DNA of 64,000 nucleotides from Hirudinaria manillensis (lineage: Eukaryota; Annelida; Clitellata; Hirudinida; Hirudinidae). Position numbers and translations under genes: made by a program. Of this stretch, positions 1 through 8,792 are shown piece after piece. Below the pieces are notes generated by a model. The model was given only the letters and a program-made list of their open reading frames with translations, was not told where the DNA came from and did no database searches. Each line of letters opens with the position of its first letter. Positions within the stretch are counted from its first letter, which is position 1. The stretch covers positions 9,504,501 through 9,568,500 of the forward strand of contig CM067529.1 of assembly GCA_034509925.1 (NCBI GenBank). Reading direction: 5' to 3'.

Positions 1-501
1 GCGACGTCGGAGCTCAAGTTCGGCGTTCGCGCGAGCTTCGCAAAGACGGCCTGTTTCGGAAACATGAGAAAAAACCGGACGGCCGTCCGAGGTGGGGTGC
101 TGGACAGGTTCAGCGACCTCTTTTTCAAGAGCTTCGAAGCTGGCCGGATCGAGGGCTTGCTGCAATTGCCCTACGAGATTATCGAGCCGACTCTCGCCAA
201 GCTCGACGCTCGACGATTGAACGCTTTCGAAAAGATGTACCCGGATCTGGCCAGCAAAACCGACGTCTTGTGGAGGGACCTCTTAAGCCGCGATTGTCCG
301 AAACATGGTGGACTCGTGGGCTGCGCGTCTTGGAAAGAACTTTACGGGCAAGAAAAACGGCTCGAGAAGGAGAAGATGGAAGTAAGTAAAATTAACTTCG
401 AGGCGAGACATAGGGAGGCGTTGGCGAACGTCCACAAATCTCGAGTGGTAAGCGTCCAGCCGTTATCCAAAAAGGCCATCTCGGCAATGAGAAAAAGGTG
501 A
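1..501 (+). CDS. Elongin A-like protein, copy 1 (3' part, cut by window start)
   Basis: This is the C-terminal 166 codons of a second elongin A-like gene, entering in frame at base 1 and ending with TGA at 499-501. The nucleotide sequence matches 1518-2018 of the complete downstream copy base for base as far as I can read, so the protein is the same: the elongin A C-terminal region with LPYEIIEPTLAKLDARRLNA followed by a basic tail. No intron is present. An AATAAA lies at 542-547, about 40 bases after the stop. Such identity means either very recent duplication, gene conversion, or an assembly artefact that split one locus in two. Family assignment is as for the full copy. Confidence 0.85.
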   Translation, partial: ATSELKFGVRASFAKTACFGNMRKNRTAVRGGVLDRFSDLFFKSFEAGRIEGLLQLPYEIIEPTLAKLDARRLNAFEKMYPDLASKTDVLWRDLLSRDCPKHGGLVGCASWKELYGQEKRLEKEKMEVSKINFEARHREALANVHKSRVVSVQPLSKKAISAMRKR

Positions 502-904
502 ACCATGTTTTCGTTCTTTAAATTTTTTTTATCCCTCGTTCAATAAATTATAACGTTAAAAAAAAAACAAACACTCTTTTCGATAAAACACAAACAAACA
601 AACAAACAATTTTGTTCGATAAAATAGGGTAAAACAATATCGTTGTAATCTAAGCAGATATTCCAAAAATCGTTCAATAAAGTAAAAAATTTATAAAAAA
701 AATAAAAAAAAAAAACACTCGTTTCGATAAAACATTCAAAAAAAAAATTATTCGATAAAATAGGATTATTTATCAATATTTATCAATTTAAAATAAAATA
801 GGATTATTTATCAATACGATTATTATGCTCGGCGCATCTAGCCCGCGCGCGCAGAATTGGCGCTTTGCCAGCGATACAGGTGCGTGAGGCGCGCCTCGCG
901 AGCC

Positions 905-935
905 TATATAAAGGCGAAAGTCGCTCTAGTAGTCA
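905..935 (+). promoter_or_regulatory. TATA box and initiator of elongin A-like copy 2
   Basis: TATATAAA lies at 905-912. A TCATTTC initiator-like element sits about 30 bp downstream, with its A at 935, which is the canonical spacing for an RNA polymerase II start. The upstream 70 bp is rich in CG and GCGC. The ATG follows at 990, giving a predicted 5' UTR of about 55 bases. Confidence 0.6.
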
Positions 936-989
936 TTTCGATCGTCGCAGCCGCCCGTGAAGCATCTCCGAGAACAGCGTTATTTCCAA

Positions 990-2018
990 ATGGCCTCAGC
1001 TTCAGCTACAAACGTCCTGAAAGAGTTGAACGAACGACTCGTCCTGTCGTCGTCGTCGAACGACGTTCAAGAGATTTTGAAGGTAATCAAAGAAATCTCT
1101 TCCAAGACCGTTCCTTATGCGATGTATAAGGAATCTGGTCTAGAAAAATCCATTGCCGTTCTGAGCAGTAGGAGCGGCGGAGCGAAACTCGCCGCTACCA
1201 GATTGAAAAACAAACTGGCAAAATTTCACGCATCTACTGCACTGGCCAAAAGCATCCAGTCGGCCAAGAGCAGGGTCGTCGTCGATCCAAAAGAAGCGGC
1301 CGGATTCGCTAAAAAGCGTAAGGCGGAAGAGGAGCCGCAAATCGAGGAGCCTCCTCGAAAAGTGGCCAGGCAGGAAACGGTCGACGACACCACTAGCGTG
1401 GAAGTCCAAGAGACTTCGACGGTCCACGTGCCAAAAGAGGAATGCGGTTTAGAAGCCGATGTTGTGAAGCGCCTCGATGAGATTTGCACGGTCCTCGAGG
1501 AGAGGAGCAAGTCTCCTGCGACGTCGGAGCTCAAGTTCGGCGTTCGCGCGAGCTTCGCAAAGACGGCCTGTTTCGGAAACATGAGAAAAAACCGGACGGC
1601 CGTCCGAGGTGGGGTGCTGGACAGGTTCAGCGACCTCTTTTTCAAGAGCTTCGAAGCTGGCCGGATCGAGGGCTTGCTGCAATTGCCCTACGAGATTATC
1701 GAGCCGACTCTCGCCAAGCTCGACGCTCGACGATTGAACGCTTTCGAAAAGATGTACCCGGATCTGGCCAGCAAAACCGACGTCTTGTGGAGGGACCTCT
1801 TAAGCCGCGATTGTCCGAAACATGGTGGACTCGTGGGCTGCGCGTCTTGGAAAGAACTTTACGGGCAAGAAAAACGGCTCGAGAAGGAGAAGATGGAAGT
1901 AAGTAAAATTAACTTCGAGGCGAGACATAGGGAGGCGTTGGCGAACGTCCACAAATCTCGAGTGGTAAGCGTCCAGCCGTTATCCAAAAAGGCCATCTCG
2001 GCAATGAGAAAAAGGTGA
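990..2018 (+). CDS. Elongin A-like protein, complete intronless gene, 342 aa
   Basis: Elongin A is the large subunit of the elongin (SIII) elongation factor and a substrate receptor of an elongin-cullin ubiquitin ligase in the nucleus. Residues 1-80 form a TFIIS N-terminal (LW) type domain: an ESGLEKSIAVLS segment followed by a helix ending in RLKNKLAKF. A basic nuclear localisation stretch (KKRK at 108-111) and a low-complexity acidic linker follow. Residues 209-300 match the elongin A C-terminal domain: LPYEIIEPTLAKL, then TDVLWRDLLSRDC, then SWKELYGQEKRLEKE. The protein is less than half the usual length of metazoan elongin A. The BC-box Cys appears to be Ser (VLDRFSDLFF). ATG at 990 was chosen because the LW domain begins there; GTG at 957 opens the frame but is not a plausible start. 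One exon, unlike other genes here, suggests a retrocopy-derived paralogue. Confidence 0.88.
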   Translation: MASASATNVLKELNERLVLSSSSNDVQEILKVIKEISSKTVPYAMYKESGLEKSIAVLSSRSGGAKLAATRLKNKLAKFHASTALAKSIQSAKSRVVVDPKEAAGFAKKRKAEEEPQIEEPPRKVARQETVDDTTSVEVQETSTVHVPKEECGLEADVVKRLDEICTVLEERSKSPATSELKFGVRASFAKTACFGNMRKNRTAVRGGVLDRFSDLFFKSFEAGRIEGLLQLPYEIIEPTLAKLDARRLNAFEKMYPDLASKTDVLWRDLLSRDCPKHGGLVGCASWKELYGQEKRLEKEKMEVSKINFEARHREALANVHKSRVVSVQPLSKKAISAMRKR

Positions 2019-2057
2019 ACCATGTTTTCGTTCTTTAAATTTTTTTATCCCTCGTTC

Positions 2058-2063
2058 AATAAA
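2058..2063 (+). terminator. Polyadenylation signal AATAAA of elongin A-like copy 2
   Basis: AATAAA 40 bases after the stop codon, in the equivalent place to 542-547 in copy 1. A second AATAAA-containing motif (TTCAATAAAG) lies about 130 bases further on in both copies. Confidence 0.5.
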
Positions 2064-2337
2064 TTATAACGTTAAAAAAAAAACAAACACTCTTTTCGAT
2101 AAAACACAAACAAACAAACAAACAATTTTGTTCGATAAAATAGGGTAAAACAATATCGTTGTAATCTAAGCAGATATTCCAAAAATCGTTCAATAAAGTA
2201 TAAAATTTATAAAAAAAAAAACCAAAAAAAAACACTCGTTTCGATAAAACATTCAAAAAAAATTTATTCGATAAAATAGGATTATTTATCAATTTAAAAT
2301 AAAATAGGATATTATTGTCGCGTGCCTCGCGAGCCAT

Positions 2338-2869
2338 TAATGTCTTTGAAAATTTTCAGCATGCGAACTTTCACTCGTATCTATTGTACCGTCAATAGAA
2401 ATCGTCGCTTCCTGACTCGAAATTTACTATCGACGCCGACTATTTGGTAGCTGTCTATTGGGCGTTTAATCTTGTCCTAAAAATGTGCTATCTCCTACTG
2501 CCGCTATAAAGAAAATATAAGTCGAAATTGTTCGTGTTTGATCTTGCCGGCTGCTTTCATGACCTTTGCATCCAGATTCGCCGTTACTAATCTGCTTGTG
2601 GTACTTATTTTAAATGAAAAAATTTTAACTTAATCGTTAGAATATATAAATTTTTTAATAGTTTAGTTTGATATTGTTGAATTGATTAATTTGAGGATTA
2701 ATTTTGAATCTTTTAAATTAATTTAGCATGTATTTGACAATATCAAGTGAATAATTTACGAAACATGTCCGAAAATCTAATTTGTTCTATTAATGTTTTC
2801 GCTTCGGTGTTTGTATACCAGTGTATATATCTATGATATCGCCATTTTTTTTATCAGGTTTAAGATGAG
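2338..2869. other. Intergenic, no gene seen
   Basis: The first 270 bases are of mixed composition and the rest AT-rich. I see no supported open reading frame, structured RNA or repeat here. Confidence 0.5.
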
Positions 2870-4060
2870 GCTCCTGAAATGCTTCTTGAGCACTATTATT
2901 CATGGAGAGAATGTAGTGGCCAAATATGTCTTTCCTTTGCTTAATGTCATAAAATCAGTTACAAAATGTGTGTTGATCCTGATCGGTTGTACAACCTTAT
3001 TTTCACTCAAAACCGAAGCAGCATAGCTCCACCCACTTGCCTATCATTAAATATTCAGCTCCGCCCATCAAGAAAAATTAAGGAAATTGATTTACAAATA
3101 CCTTAACCCTTGCTCTACCCTACTCTAACTATACCTAACAATTCACAATAAATTAGCTATACTTGCGATGTTTTGAGCGAAAATAAAGGGGTACAACCGT
3201 TCTGGATTCCCAAATGCATCAATGCCATCAGTCAATGCCAAATGTGAACATTTTTTCATGCATTTTTGTGAAGTTGAGAATATAGACCATGACAGACTTT
3301 TACTTCACACTGAGGAAGGTGGCTGTCAAAGGGTTATTGCTTAAAAAGATTCATGGAACTATTTGATGTTCTTGGTGAATTTTTAAGGAACAAGCCTGAA
3401 CTAAAGAATCTACTAACCACCGATGGTAAAGTATTTGTGAGTTACTTGGCAGATATTTTCTAAAAACTGAATGTGTTGAATAAATAGCTTCAGGGGACAA
3501 ACAAAACTCTTATTGATGCAAAGACAAAGATATTTGGCTTCATCACATTCTTAGAACTATGTCAAAAACATTTTTCTGAAAGAAACTTTGAACTGTTTCA
3601 CCGGCTAAAATGGTGTGAGGTAACTGATGCTGCTGCACTTATAATTGTGGATCATCTAAAAATATTGGCAAAATATGATTTCAATTAAAGATTTTCTTAT
3701 TTGAAACAAATTGATTTCCCATCATGTGTGATGCAACCAATGTTAGTGAATGTTACTGATGTTTCAATGCAGTACCAAGAAGAACTTTCAGAGATGTAGA
3801 ATGATGAGTTAAAACTTTGTACAGTATTAAAGGAGTTGTGTCATGAGACAGAGGTTAGGTATCCAAATTTAACCTACTTTTCAAGAAAACTGTTGCTGCC
3901 ATTTCCATCTTGATATTAAGTTGAATGTGGGTGCTAATGATTTGCCACTAAAGAAAAGAAATCAACTGGATATCACTGAATGAGGAGATTTAACAATAAA
4001 GTTGTCTAAACTGGTTCCTAATATAATATCTCTGTAAAGCAAGCATCAAGCACAAGGATT
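2870..4060 (+). pseudogene. Dead hAT-family (ZBED/SCAND3-like) transposase
   Basis: Translation of the plus strand in shifting frames gives pieces typical of hAT transposases of the ZBED5/SCAND3 type: IHGENVVAKY near 2900, RLLLHTEEG near 3300, WLSKG-like and KRFMELFDVLGEFL near 3340-3380, then LQGTNKTLIDAKTKIFGFI near 3490, and near the end LLPFPSSY and a C-terminal SSTRISLV-like tail. Several stops and frameshifts break it, so it makes no protein. It is interrupted at 2984-3200 by a short inverted-repeat element. No terminal repeats of the hAT itself were found. Confidence 0.75.
2984..3200. mobile_element. MITE with about 30-bp terminal inverted repeats, inside the hAT fossil
   Basis: The left end CGGTTGTACAACCTTATTTT and the reverse complement of the right end CGGTTGTACCCCTTTATTTT agree over about 30 bases, including a shared TCAAAAC tail, with only a few mismatches. 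The 217-bp element has no coding capacity. It splits the dead hAT reading frame, so it arrived later. No convincing target-site duplication was seen; the ends include TA, but the exact boundary is uncertain. Confidence 0.7.
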
Positions 4061-4289
4061 TCACTAGTTGTGTACAATTTAGTAAAGGATAATTAAAATT
4101 ATGACAATGTCATAGAAATGCTTTTATTGAAAATGTTTTATATTTATTTCAGTTCAGTTCTGCTTTGCATATTTTGAATCTGTAGTTGCTGTTTTTTATA
4201 ACACATTACTGGTACTATGATTACACAAGTTTTCTGATTTCTTCTGTATTTGGGGTCCATCTAGATTTTAAAGAGACTTTGGTGGGGTA

Positions 4290-4665
4290 TGCCTCAGGAA
4301 GGTTGAGAACCACAAGGTTGTGGCGGAGGCTGTGGGATCCTCGGAGACGGTCCACCATATTCAAATCACATGGTTCAACGTCTCGGTTTCATCGAAGCCT
4401 CCGCACATGGCGTCTTGTACCAGACCCCACCTCCGCAAATTGTCCTTGCAGGCCAACTGATCGGATACCGACCTTATAGCAAAGGCCGGTCAGAGCGGGG
4501 ACATCTTCCACTCGCCCCAGGTAAGGGATCGCTGGATCACATCTTCAGGCTTGCGCTCCTGCTGTAGATGTCAACAAACGACAATGCTGGGGGTAGGTCC
4601 AATCATGTCTTGATATAGCGGCTGATTTTCCTCTCCAAATCCTCGACTGGGCGATTCATCGTTGT
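4290..4665 (-). mobile_element. Truncated non-LTR retrotransposon, C-terminal end
   Basis: The block is much more GC-rich than its flanks. On the minus strand it encodes broken pieces such as DVIQRSLTWGEWKMSPL, SDQLACKDNLRRWGLVQDAM and a Cys-Gly-Gly/ETETLNHVI segment. This resembles the zinc-finger-like C-terminus found after reverse transcriptase in R2- or L2-like LINEs (C..CG..ETL.H). Stops and frameshifts show it is dead. The family assignment is approximate. Confidence 0.55.
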
Positions 4666-5067
4666 AATTTTTTGTCATTTCCATTATTAAAATTTGCATT
4701 TCTCTTCATCTGATGATTCTGTTGGAATATGATTTGTGCGGAATCTATGGTTTGTAATTATGTGGATATTTAATTGAAGCAAATAAATAAAATAATTTTG
4801 TGACACTATTTCTAGGAATGCCAAATTTGTGTGTTCAATCCGACTCTTGGTAGATTAAAATAACATTAAAACAATGGTACAACTATTTACCACAAATTTT
4901 TATTTAACAAATTTTTCTATCTTTGTTTTTAAACTTTGATTTCGACATGAAATCATTGTGACTCGAGAATGATGCGTAAAATTTTCAATAAATTATTAAC
5001 GATGTTTTAATATTAATGTTGTTGAATCAACCGAATATCAGGTGATGTTTCCATGCAAGACATTGAT
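4666..5067. other. Intergenic, AT-rich
   Basis: Downstream flank of the TCF/LEF gene; no gene or repeat recognised. Confidence 0.5.
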
Positions 5068-6091
5068 TTATTGCTTCTTCTTCTTCTTTTTCAATGCGTA
5101 ATTATCTTTGGCAGACCATCCCGGATGTTTTTGTTGGTGGAGATCTTTCATTTTCTTTGCCATTTCGAAATATTTTTCCTTCTCCGCATCGCTCATCGCA
5201 CCCCACTGAAAGCAATAAAGTAATTATTACTTGAACTAATAACTAGCAAATCTAATAACTAGTAAATATTTTAGTTAAGAAGTTAATTTTAATGATAATC
5301 ACTTCGACTAAAGTTGCAAAGAATTCTTACTTGTGTGCCCAGCATTTTATTAATGAACGATGACTCTTTTTGTCCAGTTTCCGCAATCACCTTTGGCCTC
5401 ATTTCTTTCAAATAAATTAAAAACGCATTAAGCGGTTTCTTAATTCGTGGTTTCTTAGGGGATGACTTCTGACTCAAAGCTGTGTTTTGAAGCAAATGTT
5501 GGTCTGTGGTTTGTAGATCTTCGGAAAAGCCGCGATTGAAAGGATTATAAGAAGGAATTGTTGACATCGGATAGAAGGATGTCGTAGGAGAGCCAGGAAA
5601 TAATGCGAATCTTGCGAGAGCATTCCTATGAAAATATATAGTTTATATTTTTGCTTTACTTCAATATTACATTGAACTCACTGTCTGCATACTTCTGGAA
5701 GATAAAACGGATGAAAACCTGGATGAGCTGACTGCGGCAGAGAAGCAAAGCGGTGTGGATAACCTATAAGTAAGAGTAGCCCTTCGCTGATTAATGATTT
5801 TCTTGAAATTTTAAATAATGCAAAACCTACAATCTATCATGGGAAATGAAAGCATCATCTTGTCTCTTACATTTGGGAATCTGCTCTGTGTGAATCAAAT
5901 TGGAAAAATATATTGGGATATGTAATTCAAGATAACAAGAGCAAAGATATCACTACCTCCTCATCGTCGTCATCGTCACCAACAAGTTCTTTCTTAGCGT
6001 CGCTCAAATTCTCGGATTTTAATTCGTCTCCTTCATCGACATAAGTTTTTATTTCGTCATCGGCATATGGCGGGTCTTCCTCAGAAGTCAT
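5068..6091 (-). CDS. Compact divergent TCF/LEF HMG-box transcription factor, 234 aa
   Basis: TCF/LEF proteins bind DNA through one HMG box and recruit beta-catenin to Wnt target genes. Five exons join in phase: 5957-6091, 5831-5885, 5682-5763, 5331-5625, 5068-5205. The N-terminus (PYADDEIKTYVDEGDELKSE) resembles the beta-catenin-binding segment. The HMG box starts IKKPLNAFLIYLKEMRPKV and ends GWSAKDNYALKKKKKKQ then stop; the PGWSA-DNY plus basic tail is specific to TCF/LEF. An intron splits the box between MLGTQ and WGAMS. The linker is only about 100 residues, no Groucho-binding region is obvious, and the protein ends right after the basic tail, so there is no C-clamp. It is much shorter than typical TCFs (about 400-600 aa) but looks intact. 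A diverged paralogue beside a conventional TCF elsewhere is possible. Confidence 0.88.
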
Positions 6092-7204
6092 GGTCAAAAT
6101 GTGTAAACAGAAGATTTAGAGTCAATTTTCTTTACTTTCACTGCGTTGTTTTGTAATGTCAAAATGTTTGGGAAGCTCGCAGATTAAGCGGGTATTAGAA
6201 TCAACTCCTCAATTGAGTAAAACAAAAAAAAATGCAGCGAAAATTATATAAACAAGAAAGAATCTTGACAAAAAAGTTATCCTCTTTTTGCCAGTAAATT
6301 CGTATTAAATGACATAAATGTACTTCAAAGAAACACTAAACAATAAAAACCTCTGATTTTACTAACCGGTGAAGTGGCTTATTCCTAAAACTTTAATAAA
6401 TTTATAAATTTTAATTCGATAATCAGTTTGATTTTTATTACGACAATACATATTTTTAAAATTGATTCTTATAACTAAAATGCAATGTGAATTTGATCTT
6501 TCAACATGATTTTTGACATGACCTATCAAATGGATTCGTAAGATTGTAACTTTATTCATTAGCTAGAAACTGTCAAATAAATCACTGCGTTATATTGCTT
6601 CTATGTCACATCTAAAGCTACTCTATAAATTAAAATCATACAGCATTACCTACAACCTGCCTTTCCGACTTCCCTCGCCAAAGAAAACAATACGTCTGGA
6701 TACATAGATTGATGTCGTTGTTTATAGCGGGCTCTACATTATTAACGACATTGCTCACTGCTTATAGAGGTGATATAAAATTAATTGCTGACGACATTAA
6801 TGTTTACAATCCGTAAATCTTATAGCGAAGCATCAACTCCCTTAATTCTTGGAGCAGAAAACGGCAGCTCAACTCAGCCAAGGAAAAATGTTTTCGCTGC
6901 CCAATAAGGAGAGCGGGTAAGCTGTATCTATCTCTGCTCGCGCTGAAATAAATAAATGAATTAAAGGAATTAAAATATTACGTTTTACTTTAATTATTCT
7001 ATCAAATAAACTAAGGTGAAACTTAGTTTTTTGAATTTGAATATGATTTTGTAGTGAATGATAATCAAGCATCAGCTGCAAAACCATAAAAAGGCTTATA
7101 AGAATACTTAACAATTTCATCAAAACTGATTTTGCCCAACACCCTCCATAAAACAACAGTAATTCGACAAGGGCTGTAATTTCAGTTTTTTTTTTCACCG
7201 AATG
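6092..7204. other. Intergenic upstream of TCF/LEF-like gene
   Basis: AT-rich, with no open frame that looks coding. The promoter of the minus-strand TCF/LEF-like gene should lie just above 6091, but no TATA box was identified. Confidence 0.4.
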
Positions 7205-7470
7205 TCAGGATGCAGGGATGGCGGTAAGAAGGCCAACGAGAGCTTTTAGTAGTCGCTCCAGTCTGGCAAGTGACGGCATAAAGAGGCCAAATAGAGCCTT
7301 CCATATCCGAAAGTACGGGAGTCCACACACGGAAAACCGACAAGAGACATCCGACTGATCACCGGATGTGGCCCACCCCAGGAGAACGTCAGGGGTTTCA
7401 AAGGGCCGAAACGTTCGAAGATGGGGACCTTCTCTGAGGATTCCTGTCGGAGAGCTCCGAGAAGAAGTAA
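7205..7470. other. GC-rich island of unknown origin, possible retroelement scrap
   Basis: About 265 bp of markedly higher GC than its surroundings. On the plus strand a segment reads TRDIRLITGCGPPQENVR, faintly like the region after reverse transcriptase in LINEs; the minus strand has a 75-codon open frame with no recognisable domain. I cannot choose between a dead retroelement and a short unknown sequence. Confidence 0.3.
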
Positions 7471-7699
7471 CATCAGTTACTTAGATTCGATTTTTTTTCT
7501 TTAAAAAATAAGAATCTAAATTCATTGTAATTTGTGGTCTGCTAGACTTGACGTCTTTTTATATTTCGTTAATTGTATGAAATGTTTCAAATTATGTAAT
7601 AAAGTATAAATCTGTTTTTTAAAGTTACCGAGCAACTTGTATGAAAGTTATACTAAGACAAATTTGAACCCAGGGACGCTGTACACATAAAATCTTCAC

Positions 7700-8195
7700 A
7701 AAAATACATTCCCCTGGCTATCCCTTACTGAAATAATGAGCTTAATGCGAAAGTATGTTCGAAGCATTATAAGCATATGTAAAACTCAACTCTATTTTAC
7801 AATTAATGTCTCATTCTTTTCACAATAAACTAAACTTTGAGAGAATCACATCTGAACCAATATTAAACGCGTATTTTCAGAGATATTTCCCTTCAAAAGT
7901 CACGCACTTTCGCGTTGCTATGAACAATTAGGCAATATTCGAAGTATTATAACCGTATCTAAAGCTCAACTCTATTTCACAATTAACGTCTCATTCGTTT
8001 CACATTAGTTTCCGCAACGCAGCATGGGGTCTCTTCCATGTCATCGTATCCCATTAAACTCAACTCTATTTCACAACTGATGAATCATGAGAGTAATTAA
8101 TTAGTATTCAATAAAATTCAAGACAAGCAACACTTTTCATGTTGTTTCTCTGAGTTTCCGCAAAGGAGCATGGGGTCTTTTCCGTTTCATCGCAT
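7700..8195 (+). repeat. Fragments of the Tc1-associated repeat
   Basis: A phrase AACTCAACTCTATTT(C/T)AC recurs near 7785, 7966 and 8056. The stretch 8085-8195 (GTAATTAATTAGTATTCAATAAAAT to TGTTTCTC, TTTCCGCAA, GGAGCATGGGGTCT) is the reverse complement of 21415-21545 inside a Tc1-like element, and the phrase ending ATGGGGTCTCTTCC also occurs near 8020. These are decayed pieces, lacking a transposase. Confidence 0.6.
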
Positions 8196-8205
8196 TAGAC
8201 TTCCC

Positions 8206-8433
8206 TATATAAAGGAATTAAATGAAGTGGGCAGTCCGCTGCCGGTGTGTTCTAACTTTTGATATCACAGTCGTGACTCTATTACTCTGAAACGATGCCT
8301 CGTACTATTTCTTTTATTGTTAAGGGGAAACAGGAAAAAATGTCTGGTGACGCCTTAGTGGAGATGCTAAGGACATATTGCAAGGAGTGCTCATCAATTT
8401 ACCTTGATTAGACACAAAACTAGTTACAATTTA
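8206..8433 (+). promoter_or_regulatory. Probable INTS4 promoter and 5' UTR exon with a 38-codon upstream ORF
   Basis: TATATAAA at 8206-8213 is followed about 27 bp later by a CAGTCC initiator-like site near 8233. A GTAAGT donor at 8434 could close a leader exon, and TTATTAG just before 8790 could be the matching acceptor, placing CAAATGG of INTS4 at the start of exon 2. The leader holds an ATG at 8295 opening a 38-codon frame (MPRTISFIVKGKQEKMSGD and on) that stops at 8409. The linkage to INTS4 is inferred from spacing and splice signals only. Confidence 0.4.
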
Positions 8434-8792
8434 GGTAAGTTTGCATTAAAATTATATTGTTATCCTATAGATCCAATGTTGCATTTAGCCCCGCACTCTC
8501 CTATATTTATTCTATGATATAAATTAAATTAGATGAATTTTTAGATGGTAAATCAAAAATATAATGTAAAATAATATTTTTATATTTTTCTGAAATATTT
8601 TATTACCCCAACAAAATCTCTGATTTAAATTTACAACTTTTAAAATTTATTACTCTAGTACTATATGTTGTTTTTGGCTTAATGGTCGGTTATCATTTAT
8701 TTTATCGCTCGGGATAGCATTATAAACACCATCCAAATCACATAAACCAAATATTAATATTGGGCCTCCAATCAAAAAAAATTTATTAGCAA

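Larger units (their letters stand above)
1..2337 (+). repeat. Tandem direct duplication, period about 1517 bp
   Basis: Positions 1 to about 800 repeat at 1518 to about 2318. The coding part is identical; the AT-rich 3' flank differs only by small indels in A and T runs and a few substitutions. The 3' flank itself holds a degenerate internal repeat: a block with CGTTCAATAAA, an A-rich run, CACTC-TTTCGATAAAACA and TTCGATAAAATAGG occurs twice in each copy. After copy 2 the sequence resembles the upstream part of the gene again for a short stretch (cctcgcgagcc at 2324-2334, as at 893-903) and then diverges. Confidence 0.9.

Noticed and set aside
957-989. In-frame extension of the elongin A-like frame upstream of ATG 990
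   Set aside because: It starts at GTG in a eukaryotic gene, lies within the predicted 5' UTR and precedes the conserved LW domain; ATG 990 is preferred.
1896-1905. GAAGTAAGTA inside the elongin A-like coding region, a perfect-looking splice donor
   Set aside because: The frame continues through it into conserved-looking C-terminal sequence and the identical copy 1 does the same; no acceptor gives a better product.
2340-2600. Mixed-composition stretch considered as an snRNA or spliced-leader gene
   Set aside because: No Sm site, no match to known snRNA cores and no convincing promoter element.
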